The notes beneath the pieces were generated by a model. The model did not search any database and was not told the origin of the DNA. It saw nothing but the letters and a program-made list of their open reading frames with translations. A stretch of DNA of 64,000 nucleotides from Paradesertivirga mongoliensis (lineage in GTDB: Bacteria; Bacteroidota; Bacteroidia; Sphingobacteriales; Sphingobacteriaceae), in the NCBI RefSeq assembly GCF_024436395.1, contig NZ_JAFMZO010000003.1, positions 496,001 to 560,000 on the forward strand, read 5' to 3'. The stretch's first letter is position 1, and the number at the start of each line of letters is the position of its first letter. Position numbers and translations under genes: made by a program. This document shows positions 1 to 9,753 of this stretch, in pieces.

Positions 1-2
1 GC

Positions 3-1421
3 ATCACGGGCAAATTCATCCAGGTTACAGCCTTTGCCTCACAAGAAATTCTGCGGCCGGTGTATGCCGGTAATCAAATCATCTTTAAGGCCCACTTTAA
101 TGGCATCGACAATCTCTACAGATTCGATCCGGCGAATAGCAGAACCTATCAGTTAACCTCAACCAACTTCGGTGCACATAACCCGTTCTTCGACCCGGCC
201 TCTAAACGCCTTCTGTTTAATAACTACAGCGCCGAGGGATACAACATATCGGCGATCCAATTTAGCGGCGCAGAGGGCACAGATATCGCGTTAGCAAAGA
301 AAGAAATAGTGAACTATGCCGACCCCTTACTTAACGAGGAAGAAAAGAAGATCGACTTCGATCAAATTCCACAACAAAAATATTCAAGCAGACGGTACCA
401 CGAATTAAACAACCTCTTTTACTTTCACAGTATATTGCCCGTAAACGATGGCAATCCTTTGGCGAACGACAGCAGCCTCGGTTTCCGTCTGCAATCAGAC
501 AATAAACTGAACACCCTCAGTTTTTACACCGGCTATCAATTCAATAATGCCCTCAGAAAAAGTGAGTATGAGGCGGGCTTCAGCTACCGCAGATATTTTC
601 CAGTGCTTAATTTCGGTTATATTAACCGTCCAAGGCTGCTCAACCGCACAGTCGTTGTCTCTGGAAAAGGCGTGGTGGTGCCTGTATCTTGGCGGGAGAA
701 TGAATACAAAGCAGACGTCAGCATTCCCGTCTTGGCAAACCGTTTCAACAACCTGTATAATTTCAATTTCAAGGTGGGAACCAGCTTTACCGAAAAGTAC
801 AACGTGGAAAACAACTTTCCTGCCCTTATCAAAACCTTAGAATTTCCTATGCACTACGAATTCTCTGCTTCGAGAAACTCGAGAAGGAGTGCCCGCGACC
901 TGGCGCCAAAATGGGGACAAAACATTGCCATCAGGTACAGGCACTTTCCGTTCGAAGATCAGGTGAATGGAGAGCTATTTACATTCAGAAGCACATTCTA
1001 CTTTCCCGGCATGATGAGAAACCATTCACTCCAGGCATCTTTCAACTTTGACAAAGGGAGCGGCGTATATCGGTCTACCGTAGATATTCCGAGGGTAAGT
1101 GGTTATGCATTCATGAGCCCTACAAGCAATCCGCGAAATACACTGCTTTTAGACTATAGAATGCCCTTATTTTACCCCGACTGGGAATTAGGTCCACTTG
1201 CATATATCAAGCGATTTAAAGGCGGCCTTTTTGCCGATTTTGAAAATATCGATTCGGGGAAACCATTTGCACCACGCTCTTATGGTGCCGAGTTACGCAG
1301 CGACATGAATTTACTCCGCTTCCCCTTGCCAAATTTCGATCTAGGGGGAAGAATTATTTTCATCAACGGAAAATCCAATCAAAATCCTATATTCGAAACT
1401 ATAGTTGTTTATAACCTTTAA
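3..1421 (+). CDS. C-terminal part of a beta-propeller / outer-membrane barrel protein (5' end outside window)
   Basis: The reading frame is open from the first bases of the window and ends at the TAA at 1419-1421, so this is the last ~472 residues of a longer protein; the in-frame GTG at 60 is not a convincing start. The first ~100 residues carry WD40/PD40-like strand repeats (for example LTSTNFGAHNPFFDPASKR), as in TolB-like propellers. From about residue 150 on, the sequence alternates aromatic and polar residues and ends in a hydrophobic/aromatic strand (ETIVVYNL), typical of an outer-membrane beta barrel. I infer a surface-associated protein of unknown role. It is 2 bp from the next gene and probably co-transcribed with it. 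Confidence 0.7.
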   Translation: MTGKFIQVTAFASQEILRPVYAGNQIIFKAHFNGIDNLYRFDPANSRTYQLTSTNFGAHNPFFDPASKRLLFNNYSAEGYNISAIQFSGAEGTDIALAKKEIVNYADPLLNEEEKKIDFDQIPQQKYSSRRYHELNNLFYFHSILPVNDGNPLANDSSLGFRLQSDNKLNTLSFYTGYQFNNALRKSEYEAGFSYRRYFPVLNFGYINRPRLLNRTVVVSGKGVVVPVSWRENEYKADVSIPVLANRFNNLYNFNFKVGTSFTEKYNVENNFPALIKTLEFPMHYEFSASRNSRRSARDLAPKWGQNIAIRYRHFPFEDQVNGELFTFRSTFYFPGMMRNHSLQASFNFDKGSGVYRSTVDIPRVSGYAFMSPTSNPRNTLLLDYRMPLFYPDWELGPLAYIKRFKGGLFADFENIDSGKPFAPRSYGAELRSDMNLLRFPLPNFDLGGRIIFINGKSNQNPIFETIVVYNL

Positions 1422-1423
1422 TC

Positions 1424-1702
1424 ATGAGCGGAAAAACTATTTTCATCGTCATCGCCTCGGTATTAGTAACCATCGTTTTGATGAAGAATACAGAGGAAAT
1501 TGACTTTTGGCTGTTTGGAGCCACTAAAATTCCGAAGCTGGTGATCCTTGGAACGATGTTTGGCCTCGGTTTTATAATCGGAGTAATGGCGGCAAGGCCT
1601 AAAAAGAACGAAATTGTCTATAAAGAACCCGAATTCGAAGTTGTTGAACCTGAACAAAGAAGAACCGGGCTAAGTGACGAAGACCGCGATTACATCAGCT
1701 AA
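1424..1702 (+). CDS. LapA-like (DUF1049) small membrane protein
   Basis: A 92-residue protein with two predicted membrane helices (about residues 5-21 and 38-58) separated by a short stretch NTEEIDFWLFG, followed by an acidic cytoplasmic tail. This two-helix layout with an FWLFG-type linker and GxxxG in the second helix matches the LapA/DUF1049 family linked to lipopolysaccharide assembly in proteobacteria; the role in Bacteroidota is not established. It starts 2 bp after the preceding stop, suggesting one operon, and its end overlaps the end of the convergent ispE by 4 bp. Confidence 0.65.
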   Translation: MSGKTIFIVIASVLVTIVLMKNTEEIDFWLFGATKIPKLVILGTMFGLGFIIGVMAARPKKNEIVYKEPEFEVVEPEQRRTGLSDEDRDYIS

Positions 1703-2502
1703 ATTCCGTAAAACACCTGATTATCCCGCTCTAAATCGGGTAGCGAAACTTCCTTATCAAAAATTCCATATACAGAAGATCCACTGCCACTCATAGAGGC
1801 ATACAAAGCACCTGCCTGATATAAACCTGCTTTAACTCCTCTCACAGAAGCATGATTTTTAAAAATTGATTCTTCAAAATCGTTTTTAATCTCTGCTTTC
1901 CAGTCTTCAAGCGGCAATGATATTAATTCTTTCAAAGATTTGGGGGGATTAGCAGATTTCACTCCCCGGTAAGCTTCCCCCGTTGAAACATGAACAGGAG
2001 GCATAACAAGTACAATATAATAACCAGACAGATCAAGTTCTATCGCCTCAAACTCATCGCCCTTTCCAAGTGCAAACACCGGCTTATTCTGAATAAAAAA
2101 AGGGCAGTCGGCCCCCAGTTGCCGCGCATAACCCTCCATTGCAGTAGCGTCGAGATTTAAGTTAAACTTGTCATTCAGCAAGCGTATGAAAAAAGCCGCA
2201 TCCGCTGATCCGCCACCCAGACCTGCTCCAATCGGTATTTGTTTGTGCAGGTGGATTTTTACCGGCGGTATTCCGTAATCCGTTTTGAGCAATTCGTAGG
2301 CCTTCAGGCAAAGGTTTTCATTGGCATAACCGGGTATTTCAATTCCAGATGTTTCGAAACTCAGGTCTTCGGCCTCAACCACTTCCAGCGCATCTTTAAT
2401 GTTCACAGGATAAAAAACCGTTTCAAGATTATGATAGCCATCGCTTCGTCTTGAAAGCACGTTTAAGCCTATATTTATTTTAGCGTTTGGAAAAGTTAGC
2501 AT
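1699..2502 (-). CDS. ispE: 4-diphosphocytidyl-2-C-methyl-D-erythritol kinase
   Basis: IspE phosphorylates CDP-methylerythritol with ATP in the MEP route to isoprenoid precursors (cytosol). The 267-residue protein begins MLTFPNAKINIGLNVL, with the conserved lysine K8 of the family, carries the GHMP-kinase glycine loop PIGAGLGGGSADAA at about residues 90-103, the LGADCPFF segment with the catalytic Asp, and a C-terminal MSGSGSSVYG motif. The frame is open for 40 more codons upstream, but the family N-terminus starts at the ATG at 2500-2502, which I use. It is divergent from thyA, with 71 bp between the two starts. Confidence 0.93.
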   Translation of the reverse strand: MLTFPNAKINIGLNVLSRRSDGYHNLETVFYPVNIKDALEVVEAEDLSFETSGIEIPGYANENLCLKAYELLKTDYGIPPVKIHLHKQIPIGAGLGGGSADAAFFIRLLNDKFNLNLDATAMEGYARQLGADCPFFIQNKPVFALGKGDEFEAIELDLSGYYIVLVMPPVHVSTGEAYRGVKSANPPKSLKELISLPLEDWKAEIKNDFEESIFKNHASVRGVKAGLYQAGALYASMSGSGSSVYGIFDKEVSLPDLERDNQVFYGI

Positions 2503-2573
2503 GAGTTCTAAACAATTAAGTTTTTGTTCACAATTGTAGGACGGTAAAAATACATTTATTTCTTTTGTAGAAG

Positions 2574-3368
2574 ATGAGACAATATCTTGATTTGATGCAG
2601 CACGTGCTGGAGAAGGGCACACAAAAACACGACCGAACCGGCACTGGAACCATTAGTGTGTTCGGGTACCAGATGCGCTTTGATCTGGAGGAGGGATTTC
2701 CACTGGTAACCACTAAAAAACTTCACCTGCGATCTATCCTTCACGAGCTCATTTGGTTTCTGAAAGGCGATACAAATATACGTTACCTAAAAGAAAACGG
2801 GGTGAGTATATGGGATGAATGGGCTGACGAAAACGGAGACCTTGGCCCGGTGTATGGATATCAGTGGCGCTCGTGGCCAACACCCGATGGCCGGCACATA
2901 GACCAGATCACCCAGGTAATTAATCAAATCAAAAACACACCCGATTCCAGACGTTTGATTGTTTCGGCCTGGAACGTGGCGGAGATCGAAAACATGGCGC
3001 TTCCTCCCTGCCACAGTTTCTTCCAGTTCTATGTAGCCGATGGAAAGTTAAGCTGCCAACTTTATCAGCGTAGTGCGGATATATTTTTGGGAGTACCATT
3101 TAATATCGCTTCGTATGCTTTGCTTACGCTGATGGTTGCACAGGTATGCGGATTAAAACCGGGAGAATTTATCCATACGCTTGGCGATGCCCACCTCTAC
3201 AATAACCACCTTGAACAAGCAAGGCTTCAACTGAGCCGCGAGCCGCGCCCGCTGCCACAGGTGAGGTTAAACCCTGAGGTTAAAGATATCTTCGATTTCA
3301 AATTCGAAGATTTCACATTAGAAAATTATGAGCCGCATCCACACATTAAGGCGCCGGTTGCGGTATGA
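2574..3368 (+). CDS. thyA: Thymidylate synthase
   Basis: Converts dUMP to dTMP using methylene-tetrahydrofolate. At 264 residues it is the same length as the E. coli enzyme. The catalytic cysteine is C146 in [14 protein letters not shown]21 and the [12 protein letters not shown] segment bind the nucleotide phosphate and substrate. The C-terminus ends [10 protein letters not shown], as in the family. The stop overlaps the ATG of folA in an ATGA arrangement, so translation of the two genes is probably coupled; the pairing makes sense because ThyA produces the dihydrofolate that FolA recycles. Confidence 0.97.
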   Translation: MRQYLDLMQHVLEKGTQKHDRTGTGTISVFGYQMRFDLEEGFPLVTTKKLHLRSILHELIWFLKGDTNIRYLKENGVSIWDEWADENGDLGPVYGYQWRSWPTPDGRHIDQITQVINQIKNTPDSRRLIVSAWNVAEIENMALPPCHSFFQFYVADGKLSCQLYQRSADIFLGVPFNIASYALLTLMVAQVCGLKPGEFIHTLGDAHLYNNHLEQARLQLSREPRPLPQVRLNPEVKDIFDFKFEDFTLENYEPHPHIKAPVAV

Positions 3369-3877
3369 TGTTATCGTCATTCAAATCAAAAATGAACTTA
3401 TCCGCAGTCGTAGTCGTCGACCAAAATTGGGGAATTGGAAAGAACAACCAACTTCTCGTCCACTTCCCCGCAGACCTCAAACGCTTCAAAGCTATCACCA
3501 CCGGCCACAGTATTATTATGGGCCGTAAAACGTTTGAAAGCATGGGGCGGGTGCTTCCCAACAGAAGAAATATTGTAATCAGCCGCCAAGCCGATCTTGA
3601 AATTCCCGGAGCCGAAGTAACGCACTCTTTAGAAAGCGCAGTGGCGCTATGTAATCAAGAGCAAGAAGTGTTCATCATTGGTGGCGCAGAGATATTTAAA
3701 CAGGCGCTTCCCCAGCTAGATAAAATATATCTCACAAAAATTCATAAAAGTTTCAATGCTGATACTTTCTTTCCTGAAATCACACCTGAGGAGTGGAAAG
3801 AAACAGAGAGGGAAGATTTTCAACCCGACGAGAAAACGCCGTTTTCATACTCCTTCCTTACCTTTCAAAAGCAATAA
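3365..3877 (+). CDS. folA: Dihydrofolate reductase
   Basis: Reduces dihydrofolate to tetrahydrofolate with NADPH. The core begins [20 protein letters not shown], includes [16 protein letters not shown] and [12 protein letters not shown], and ends with the [10 protein letters not shown] strand; about 160 residues is the normal length. The start given overlaps the thyA stop by 4 bp (ATGATG). An ATG at 3392 would give the usual DHFR N-terminus without nine extra residues, so the exact start is uncertain. It is followed by a short gap and the separate secDF transcript. Confidence 0.95.
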   Translation: MMLSSFKSKMNLSAVVVVDQNWGIGKNNQLLVHFPADLKRFKAITTGHSIIMGRKTFESMGRVLPNRRNIVISRQADLEIPGAEVTHSLESAVALCNQEQEVFIIGGAEIFKQALPQLDKIYLTKIHKSFNADTFFPEITPEEWKETEREDFQPDEKTPFSYSFLTFQKQ

Positions 3878-3931
3878 ATCCCAGGCTTAATTTTTTCCAC
3901 ATTAAAGAATTTCATAAAACAAAAATTTACT

Positions 3932-3939
3932 TAGATTTG
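3932..3939 (+). promoter_or_regulatory. Candidate -7 promoter element for secDF
   Basis: TAGATTTG matches the TAnnTTTG -7 consensus of Bacteroidota housekeeping promoters and lies 53 bp upstream of the secDF ATG. I do not see a clear TTTG -33 element, so this is a motif match only. Confidence 0.4.
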
Positions 3940-3992
3940 CCGTCTTATCTAAAAAGGGCTTAAACAAAAGAAACAATACAATATAAATCAAA

Positions 3993-6983
3993 ATGCAAGG
4001 TAAAGGACTGATTAAATTCGTCGCTATAGCGTTAACCATAGGGTGTTTATACTCCCTGTCGTTCACGTGGATGGCAAACATGGTTGAGAATAGAGCTGAG
4101 AAATTTGCCAAAGGCGACCCTTCAAAAGAAAAAGCATATCTCGATTCTATGGGCACCGAGCCCATATTCGATTTTTTGCCTTTTACATATAATTATGCAA
4201 GAGATCGCGAAATTCCTCTGGGCCTTGACTTAAAAGGTGGGATGAATGTTACTATGGAAATCTCCCTTACCGAGCTGGTAAGTAATCTTGCAAATAAAAA
4301 TCAGGATCAAAGCCTGAACACTGCGATAAGAAATGCAGATGCCCGCTTAAAAAGCAGTCAAAAAGATTTCATCACATTATTCGGAGAAGAATTTGAAAAG
4401 CTTAACCCTAACGGAAAACTTGCAACTTATTTTGCAACCAGAGAGAACTCAGCCTCGGTTAAACCCGATGCCAGCAATGAAGATGTACTGAAGTTCCTTC
4501 GTAAGGAGTCTGAAAGCGCAATCGACAGATCTTTCAACGTTCTTCGTACCCGTATTGATAAATTTGGCGTTACATCACCAAACATTCAAAAACAGCAAGG
4601 CACGAATCGCATACTGATTGAACTTCCCGGTGTATCCGACCAGCAGCGTGTCCGCAAGCTTTTATCAGGCTCGGCTAAACTGGAGTTTTGGGAAACTTAT
4701 GAAAATGCAGAGATCTTACCTTTGCTTCAAAACCTAGACAAAACCTTAGCGGCAATCCAGCAACCGGCCAAAGACACTGCAAAAGCAGCTGGAACGACAA
4801 CTACTACCGGAGGCGGAAAATTAGCCAACCTCGGCGCGAAGAAAGATTCGGCAGGAAAGGATACATCTAAAGCAGCCTTTAATCGTGAAGAATTCGCTAA
4901 GACTAATCCGCTATTTGCGGTTCTGCAGCCAGCACTTTATCAGGGAGCAGATGGCCAGCAAGCTCCAAGACCTGGTTCTGTAATTGGCTATTCTGCTCAA
5001 AAAGACACAGCGAAAGTAAATGCGTATTTAAACAATTCAGCTGTTAAAGGCATGATCCCGGCAAACGCAAGATTTTACTGGTCTGTTAAACCCCTAAGTG
5101 AAAAAGACCTCGTTTTTGAATTACATGCATTAAAAGCAACGGGATTTGACGGTTCGCCGGCACTTGCTGGTGATGTAATTACAGATGCACGTGATGACAT
5201 AGGTCAGGATGGTCGCCCGGAAGTGGTGATGAACATGAACGCCGATGGATCTAGCAGATGGAAACAGATTACCGCACAAGCTGCTGGTGATGCTAACAAT
5301 CCAAACGATAATAGATCTATAGCGATTGTATTAGATAACTATGTTTATTCTGCGCCGACTGTACAACAGGAAATAGCGGGTGGCACCTCACAAATATCGG
5401 GAAACTTCACTGCGGCTGACACTAAGGATCTTGCAAACGTGCTAAAAGCGGGTCGCTTGCCTGCACCGGCCAAGATAGTTAGTGAGTACGTGGTTGGACC
5501 ATCTTTAGGAGCAGAGTCTATACAAAAAGGCTTAATATCGACACTAATCGGTATCGCGGTAATTCTGATTTTCATGGCGATGTATTACAGCAAAGCCGGA
5601 TGGGTTGCCAACGTTGCACTGATAGTGAACTTATTCTTCCTGATGGGAGTTCTCGCTTCGTTAGGGGCAGTGCTCACCTTGCCAGGAATTGCCGGTATCG
5701 TACTATCACTCGGTATGTCGGTTGACGCAAACGTACTCATCTACGAACGGGTGCGGGAAGAATTATCGGCTGGGAAAAGCTTAAGAACTGCCATTGCTGA
5801 AGGTTTCAGCAAAGCGATGTCTTCTATCCTCGACTCAAACATAACGACCTTTTTAACGGGAGTTGTACTCTATGTATTTGGAAGCGGACCAATAGCAGGT
5901 TTCGCTACAACGTTAATGATCGGTATCGTTACTTCGTTATTCGCAGCAATTTTCATTACTCGTCTAATCTTTGAAGGAATGCTTAAAAATGATAAGCCGA
6001 TCAGCTTCTCCATTAAGGCAACCGAGAATTTATTCAAAGATTCGAAATTTGATTTCATCAGCGGAAGAAGAAAGTTCTATCTACTTTCAGGAATTATCAT
6101 CTTTGCCGGTTTGGTTTCTATGTTCACTAAAGGCTTCAGCTTGGGTGTAGACTTTAAAGGTGGGCGTTCCTATTTCGTAGAATTTAAACAGGACGTTAAC
6201 ACCAACGAGGTACGGAACGTATTGGAAAAAGAGTTTGGTGATGCTCCTGAGGTAAAAACTATTGGGTTAAACGATAACGAGGTAAAAATAACCACAGCTT
6301 ATAGAATTGATGAGGCGACTGAAGCTGCGGAATCTGAGGTATCCCAAAGGCTGAATAACGGATTAAAACAGATCAGCCCGGATTATGAGATAAAAGATGC
6401 TCAGAAAGTAGGACCTACCATTGCTAACGACATCAAGATCTCGGCCATCTACTCGGTGATATTTACGATTGTGATCATCTTTGTTTACATTCTGATCCGT
6501 TTCCGCCGCTGGCAGTTTGGTGTTTCGGCGATCGTTGCCTTACTACACGACGTACTTGTTCTTCTTTCGATATTCACATTATTAGATGGAATTGTTCCTT
6601 TCTCGCTGGATATCGACCAGGCCTTTATCGCTGCTGTACTAACAGTGATGGGATATTCTATTAACGATACGGTAGTAGTATTCGACCGTGTAAGGGAGTA
6701 TATCGCAGAGCGGAACACTAAGAATGAGGCCCTTCCAACGGTTATTAACAACGCCTTAAACAGTACCCTAAGCCGTACGGTAGTAACAGGTATTTGTACC
6801 ATTGCAGTTCTATTAGTGATCTTCATTTTCGGTGGAGACATTTTGAGAGGATTCTCTTTTGCAATGTTAATCGGTGTTATCTTCGGAACATATTCATCAC
6901 TATTTGTGGCAACGCCATTTGTGGTTGAAATGATCAAAAACAAAGAAGAAGTTAAACCAGAACCGGCAAAAGTTCAGGCTTAA
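3993..6983 (+). CDS. secDF: Protein translocase subunit SecDF (fused)
   Basis: A 996-residue fusion of SecD and SecF, which use the proton gradient to complete export of proteins through SecYEG. The SecD part has an N-terminal helix (about residues 6-24), the GLDLKGGMNVTMEI motif of domain P1, a Thr/Ala/Lys-rich linker near residue 260, and a membrane block with LSLGMSVDANVLIYERVREE. The SecF part repeats the plan: GVDFKGGRSYFVEF, then a membrane block with GYSINDTVVVFDRVREYI. The fused form is normal for this phylum. yajC, the usual partner, sits separately at 20,587. A strong terminator follows. Confidence 0.97.
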   Translation: MQGKGLIKFVAIALTIGCLYSLSFTWMANMVENRAEKFAKGDPSKEKAYLDSMGTEPIFDFLPFTYNYARDREIPLGLDLKGGMNVTMEISLTELVSNLANKNQDQSLNTAIRNADARLKSSQKDFITLFGEEFEKLNPNGKLATYFATRENSASVKPDASNEDVLKFLRKESESAIDRSFNVLRTRIDKFGVTSPNIQKQQGTNRILIELPGVSDQQRVRKLLSGSAKLEFWETYENAEILPLLQNLDKTLAAIQQPAKDTAKAAGTTTTTGGGKLANLGAKKDSAGKDTSKAAFNREEFAKTNPLFAVLQPALYQGADGQQAPRPGSVIGYSAQKDTAKVNAYLNNSAVKGMIPANARFYWSVKPLSEKDLVFELHALKATGFDGSPALAGDVITDARDDIGQDGRPEVVMNMNADGSSRWKQITAQAAGDANNPNDNRSIAIVLDNYVYSAPTVQQEIAGGTSQISGNFTAADTKDLANVLKAGRLPAPAKIVSEYVVGPSLGAESIQKGLISTLIGIAVILIFMAMYYSKAGWVANVALIVNLFFLMGVLASLGAVLTLPGIAGIVLSLGMSVDANVLIYERVREELSAGKSLRTAIAEGFSKAMSSILDSNITTFLTGVVLYVFGSGPIAGFATTLMIGIVTSLFAAIFITRLIFEGMLKNDKPISFSIKATENLFKDSKFDFISGRRKFYLLSGIIIFAGLVSMFTKGFSLGVDFKGGRSYFVEFKQDVNTNEVRNVLEKEFGDAPEVKTIGLNDNEVKITTAYRIDEATEAAESEVSQRLNNGLKQISPDYEIKDAQKVGPTIANDIKISAIYSVIFTIVIIFVYILIRFRRWQFGVSAIVALLHDVLVLLSIFTLLDGIVPFSLDIDQAFIAAVLTVMGYSINDTVVVFDRVREYIAERNTKNEALPTVINNALNSTLSRTVVTGICTIAVLLVIFIFGGDILRGFSFAMLIGVIFGTYSSLFVATPFVVEMIKNKEEVKPEPAKVQA

Positions 6984-7002
6984 TCCATTCTAAACATATT
7001 TT

Positions 7003-7036
7003 AAAGCACCCATCCCTCCCGATGGGTGCTTTTTTA
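7003..7036 (+). terminator. Rho-independent terminator of secDF
   Basis: A perfect 12-bp stem (AAAGCACCCATC / GATGGGTGCTTT) with the six-base loop CCTCCC, followed by a T run. It lies 20 bp after the secDF stop and argues against starting the next gene inside it. Confidence 0.9.
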
Positions 7037-7105
7037 TTTTTAAATTGCGCTGAAATAGAGCCGGCTTCAACATTTTCTACCCAACGTTGGTTATTAAAGC
7101 AGAAT

Positions 7106-8410
7106 ATGAAATCAAACATTCCCCCAGTAAATTTTCCAAAAGTAATTATAGTCGGCGGCGGTTTTGGAGGCATCCAGTTAGCCAAAAACCTTAATAACAA
7201 AGAAGTACAGGTTTTTATGCTCGACAGGCACAATTACCACACCTTTCAGCCTCTTCTATATCAGGTGGCGACGGGGGGCCTCGAAGCCGACTCCATCGCT
7301 TTCCCCCTACGGAAAATATTTAAGGGGCAAAAGAATTTTACCTTCAGGAATACAGACGTCCTTTCGATTAATCCGGAAAATAACTCGATAAGCACTACAA
7401 TAGGCGATTTTGACTACGATTATCTGGTTCTTGCAACCGGCTCGGACACTAATTTTTTCGGATCGAAAGAGCTCGAGCATTTTACCATGCCGATGAAAAC
7501 TATTCCCGAGGCATTGAATCTGAGAAGTATGCTGTTGCAGAACCTTGAAGAAGCCTTAATAGAACACGATCCTGTTAAGAAAGCCGCGCTGCTAAACTTT
7601 GTGGTGGTAGGGGGCGGCCCAACCGGTGTTGAACTTTCGGGCGCTATATCAGAACTAAAGCGCCATGTATTAAAGAAGGATTATCCGGAGCTTAATATCG
7701 GCGATGTCAATATCTATCTGATCGAAGGCTCTAATGTGGTGCTCGGCCCTATGTCTGTGCAGGCACAACGCAGCGCCAAAGAGTTTCTCGAAGAAATGGG
7801 CGTAAACGTAGTTACCGGGGTTACAGTGGTATCTTACGACGGAGATGTGATAAAGCTCTCTAACGAGGTAGAGATTGTTTCAAAGAATGTACTTTGGTCT
7901 GCCGGTGTTAAGGGGAATTTCCCCGAAGGCATCTCAAACGATCATATAGTGCGGGGAGGACGGATAAAAGTAGATCGCTTTAACAGGATTGAAGGCTACA
8001 GCAACATTTTCGCTATTGGAGACGTGGCGGCGATGATTACGAATGAAACACCTAACGGTCATCCTGGTGTGGCACCGGTAGCGATGCAGCAGGGAAAACT
8101 GCTGTCAAAAAACCTTATCAAAATAATAAATAAAGAAGAACCAGAGCCTTTCGAGTACTTTGATAAAGGATCAATGGCAACAGTTGGCCGAAACCGGGCT
8201 GTTGTTGATATTGGTAAAATCAGGTTCCAGGGCATTTTCGCCTGGTTTGTTTGGATGTTCGTCCATTTAATGAGCCTTGTCGGCTTTAGAAATAAACTGG
8301 TGGTGTTTGTAAACTGGATTTGGAGCTATTTCAGTTTCGACAGAGGTACAAGACTGATCATCCGTCCGTTTAACAGAGAATCAATGACCGAAGATACTTC
8401 AAATAAATAA
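7106..8410 (+). CDS. Type II NADH dehydrogenase-like NAD(P)/FAD oxidoreductase
   Basis: A 434-residue flavoprotein of the NDH-2 family, which passes electrons from NADH to quinone without pumping protons. The FAD-binding Rossmann motif VIIVGGGFGGIQLAK is at the start, the second dinucleotide motif FVVVGGGPTGVELSG in the middle, and AIGDVAAM near residue 320 binds FAD. The C-terminal part (about residues 375-415) has the hydrophobic FAWFVWMFVHLM segment that anchors NDH-2 to the membrane. The ORF extends upstream to 7022, but those 28 residues would run through the secDF terminator, so I start at the ATG at 7106. Confidence 0.9.
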   Translation: MKSNIPPVNFPKVIIVGGGFGGIQLAKNLNNKEVQVFMLDRHNYHTFQPLLYQVATGGLEADSIAFPLRKIFKGQKNFTFRNTDVLSINPENNSISTTIGDFDYDYLVLATGSDTNFFGSKELEHFTMPMKTIPEALNLRSMLLQNLEEALIEHDPVKKAALLNFVVVGGGPTGVELSGAISELKRHVLKKDYPELNIGDVNIYLIEGSNVVLGPMSVQAQRSAKEFLEEMGVNVVTGVTVVSYDGDVIKLSNEVEIVSKNVLWSAGVKGNFPEGISNDHIVRGGRIKVDRFNRIEGYSNIFAIGDVAAMITNETPNGHPGVAPVAMQQGKLLSKNLIKIINKEEPEPFEYFDKGSMATVGRNRAVVDIGKIRFQGIFAWFVWMFVHLMSLVGFRNKLVVFVNWIWSYFSFDRGTRLIIRPFNRESMTEDTSNK

Positions 8411-8415
8411 ACCCC

Positions 8416-9279
8416 ATGGCACGCCCGGTGAAAGTGAAGCTGATTGAATGCCCCCGCGATGCGATGCAGGGCGTCAATTATTTTATATCGACGGCCGACA
8501 AAATCAAATATCTCAATCTTCTGCTGAAAGCCGGCTTTGACACACTGGATTTCGGAAGTTTTGTATCCCCCAAAGCGATCCCTCAATTGGCCGACACAGC
8601 CGAAGTACTGAACAATTTAGACATAGGTTCATCCACCACCAAATTGCTAGCCATCGTAGCTAATTTGAGAGGGGTTGATGAAGCATTGAAACATCCATCT
8701 ATTACGTATTTAGGTTATCCTTTCTCAATTTCAGAAATTTTTCAAAAACGCAATACTAATTCGAATATAAAAACCTCCTTGTCAACTGTTGAAGAACTGC
8801 TTAGCAAGTGTGATAAAGCCCAAAAAACTGCTGTAATTTACCTGTCTATGGCGTTCGGAAACCCTTACGGGGAGGAGTGGAATGAAGAATTAGTAGTTAA
8901 ATGGACATCAGAACTGGTAAAAAGAGGAGCCTCTATTATTTCGCTCTCCGACACCGTCGGTGTTTCTACCCCAACAAATATTGCCAATCTTTTTGATGGG
9001 ATCAGCACCAGCTTTCCTGAAATAGAAGTGGGCGTTCACTTGCATAGCAGGCCTGAAAACTGGCGAGAAAAAATCGATGCCGCTTATCAGAATGGATGCC
9101 GTCGCTTCGACGCGGCAATTAGGGGTTTTGGCGGCTGCCCTATGGCTTCAGATAGCCTTACCGGAAATATAGCTACCGAAAATCTTATCGGTTACCTCGA
9201 AGAGAATAACGAGCCTTTAGGCCTCGACATGCAAAGTATTGAAAAAGCGATAAGGTTTTCTTTTAAGATCTTTCATTAA
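8416..9279 (+). CDS. Hydroxymethylglutaryl-CoA lyase-like protein
   Basis: Probably cleaves HMG-CoA to acetyl-CoA and acetoacetate in leucine breakdown. The HMGL-like TIM barrel shows LIECPRDAMQG near the start (the conserved Arg-Asp pair), GVHLHSR with the metal-binding His-x-His, and the catalytic cysteine in GFGGCPMASDSLTGN followed by IATE, which is the HMG-CoA lyase signature rather than that of isopropylmalate synthase. The gene begins 5 bp after the NDH-2 stop, so the two probably share a transcript. Its 3' end overlaps the convergent acetyltransferase gene by 17 bp. Confidence 0.85.
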   Translation: MARPVKVKLIECPRDAMQGVNYFISTADKIKYLNLLLKAGFDTLDFGSFVSPKAIPQLADTAEVLNNLDIGSSTTKLLAIVANLRGVDEALKHPSITYLGYPFSISEIFQKRNTNSNIKTSLSTVEELLSKCDKAQKTAVIYLSMAFGNPYGEEWNEELVVKWTSELVKRGASIISLSDTVGVSTPTNIANLFDGISTSFPEIEVGVHLHSRPENWREKIDAAYQNGCRRFDAAIRGFGGCPMASDSLTGNIATENLIGYLEENNEPLGLDMQSIEKAIRFSFKIFH

Positions 9280-9694
9280 GGTGAAGCACCATTTTATAGT
9301 GCCTTATTCCCACTTCATCAAATTCGGCCCCTTCTTTTACAAAGCCAAACTTTTCATATAGCGAACTGGCCTGAATCTGAGCATGCAGGTAAACGTATCC
9401 GGTACCGGTGGGAAGGTCGTTAAGAACAGCCTGAACAAGCGCCTGCCCCACTCCCTTACCTCTAAACTCCTTCAGCACCGCGAACCGTTGCAACTTGATA
9501 CCTTTTGCAGTGGGCCACCATCTGGCGGTACCTGCAGCCACGTTATCTACAGTGGCCAGAAAATGGACGCATTCGTCTTCATTTTCCCATTCCAGGTCAG
9601 GCGGGCAGTTCTGTTCTTCAATAAACACCTTACGCCTGATTTTATGGATGGCATCAAATTCCTGCTTTGTAACCACCTTGCGTACTTCTATCAT
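9263..9694 (-). CDS. GNAT family N-acetyltransferase
   Basis: A 143-residue single-domain GNAT protein. The acetyl-CoA binding motif A is LKEFRGKGVGQALVQAVL, followed by the YLHAQIQASSLYEKFGFVKEG motif B region with the usual Tyr-Glu-Lys-Phe-Gly-Phe ending. The family resembles ElaA/YjcF-type acetyltransferases; the substrate cannot be read from the sequence. I choose the ATG at 9692-9694 because the extra 16 upstream residues would lie within the fbaA terminator. It is tail-to-tail with the HMG-CoA lyase gene. Confidence 0.8.
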   Translation of the reverse strand: MIEVRKVVTKQEFDAIHKIRRKVFIEEQNCPPDLEWENEDECVHFLATVDNVAAGTARWWPTAKGIKLQRFAVLKEFRGKGVGQALVQAVLNDLPTGTGYVYLHAQIQASSLYEKFGFVKEGAEFDEVGIRHYKMVLHLNERS

Positions 9695-9705
9695 GATCTT
9701 TTTTA

Positions 9706-9737
9706 ACCAAAAACGCCAGGCTGTTGGCCCGGCGTTT
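9706..9737 (-). terminator. Terminator downstream of class II aldolase gene
   Basis: Inverted repeat AAACGCC / GGCGTTT (9711-9717 and 9731-9737), extended inside by GG/CC, read on the minus strand as a stem followed by TTTTTGG. It sits 17 bp beyond the stop of the aldolase gene and just upstream of the acetyltransferase start. Confidence 0.7.
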
Positions 9738-9753
9738 CTCAAATCCTTACAGA

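Noticed and set aside
7022..7105. 28-codon N-terminal extension of NDH-2
   Set aside because: It passes through the secDF terminator hairpin and does not fit the family N-terminus.
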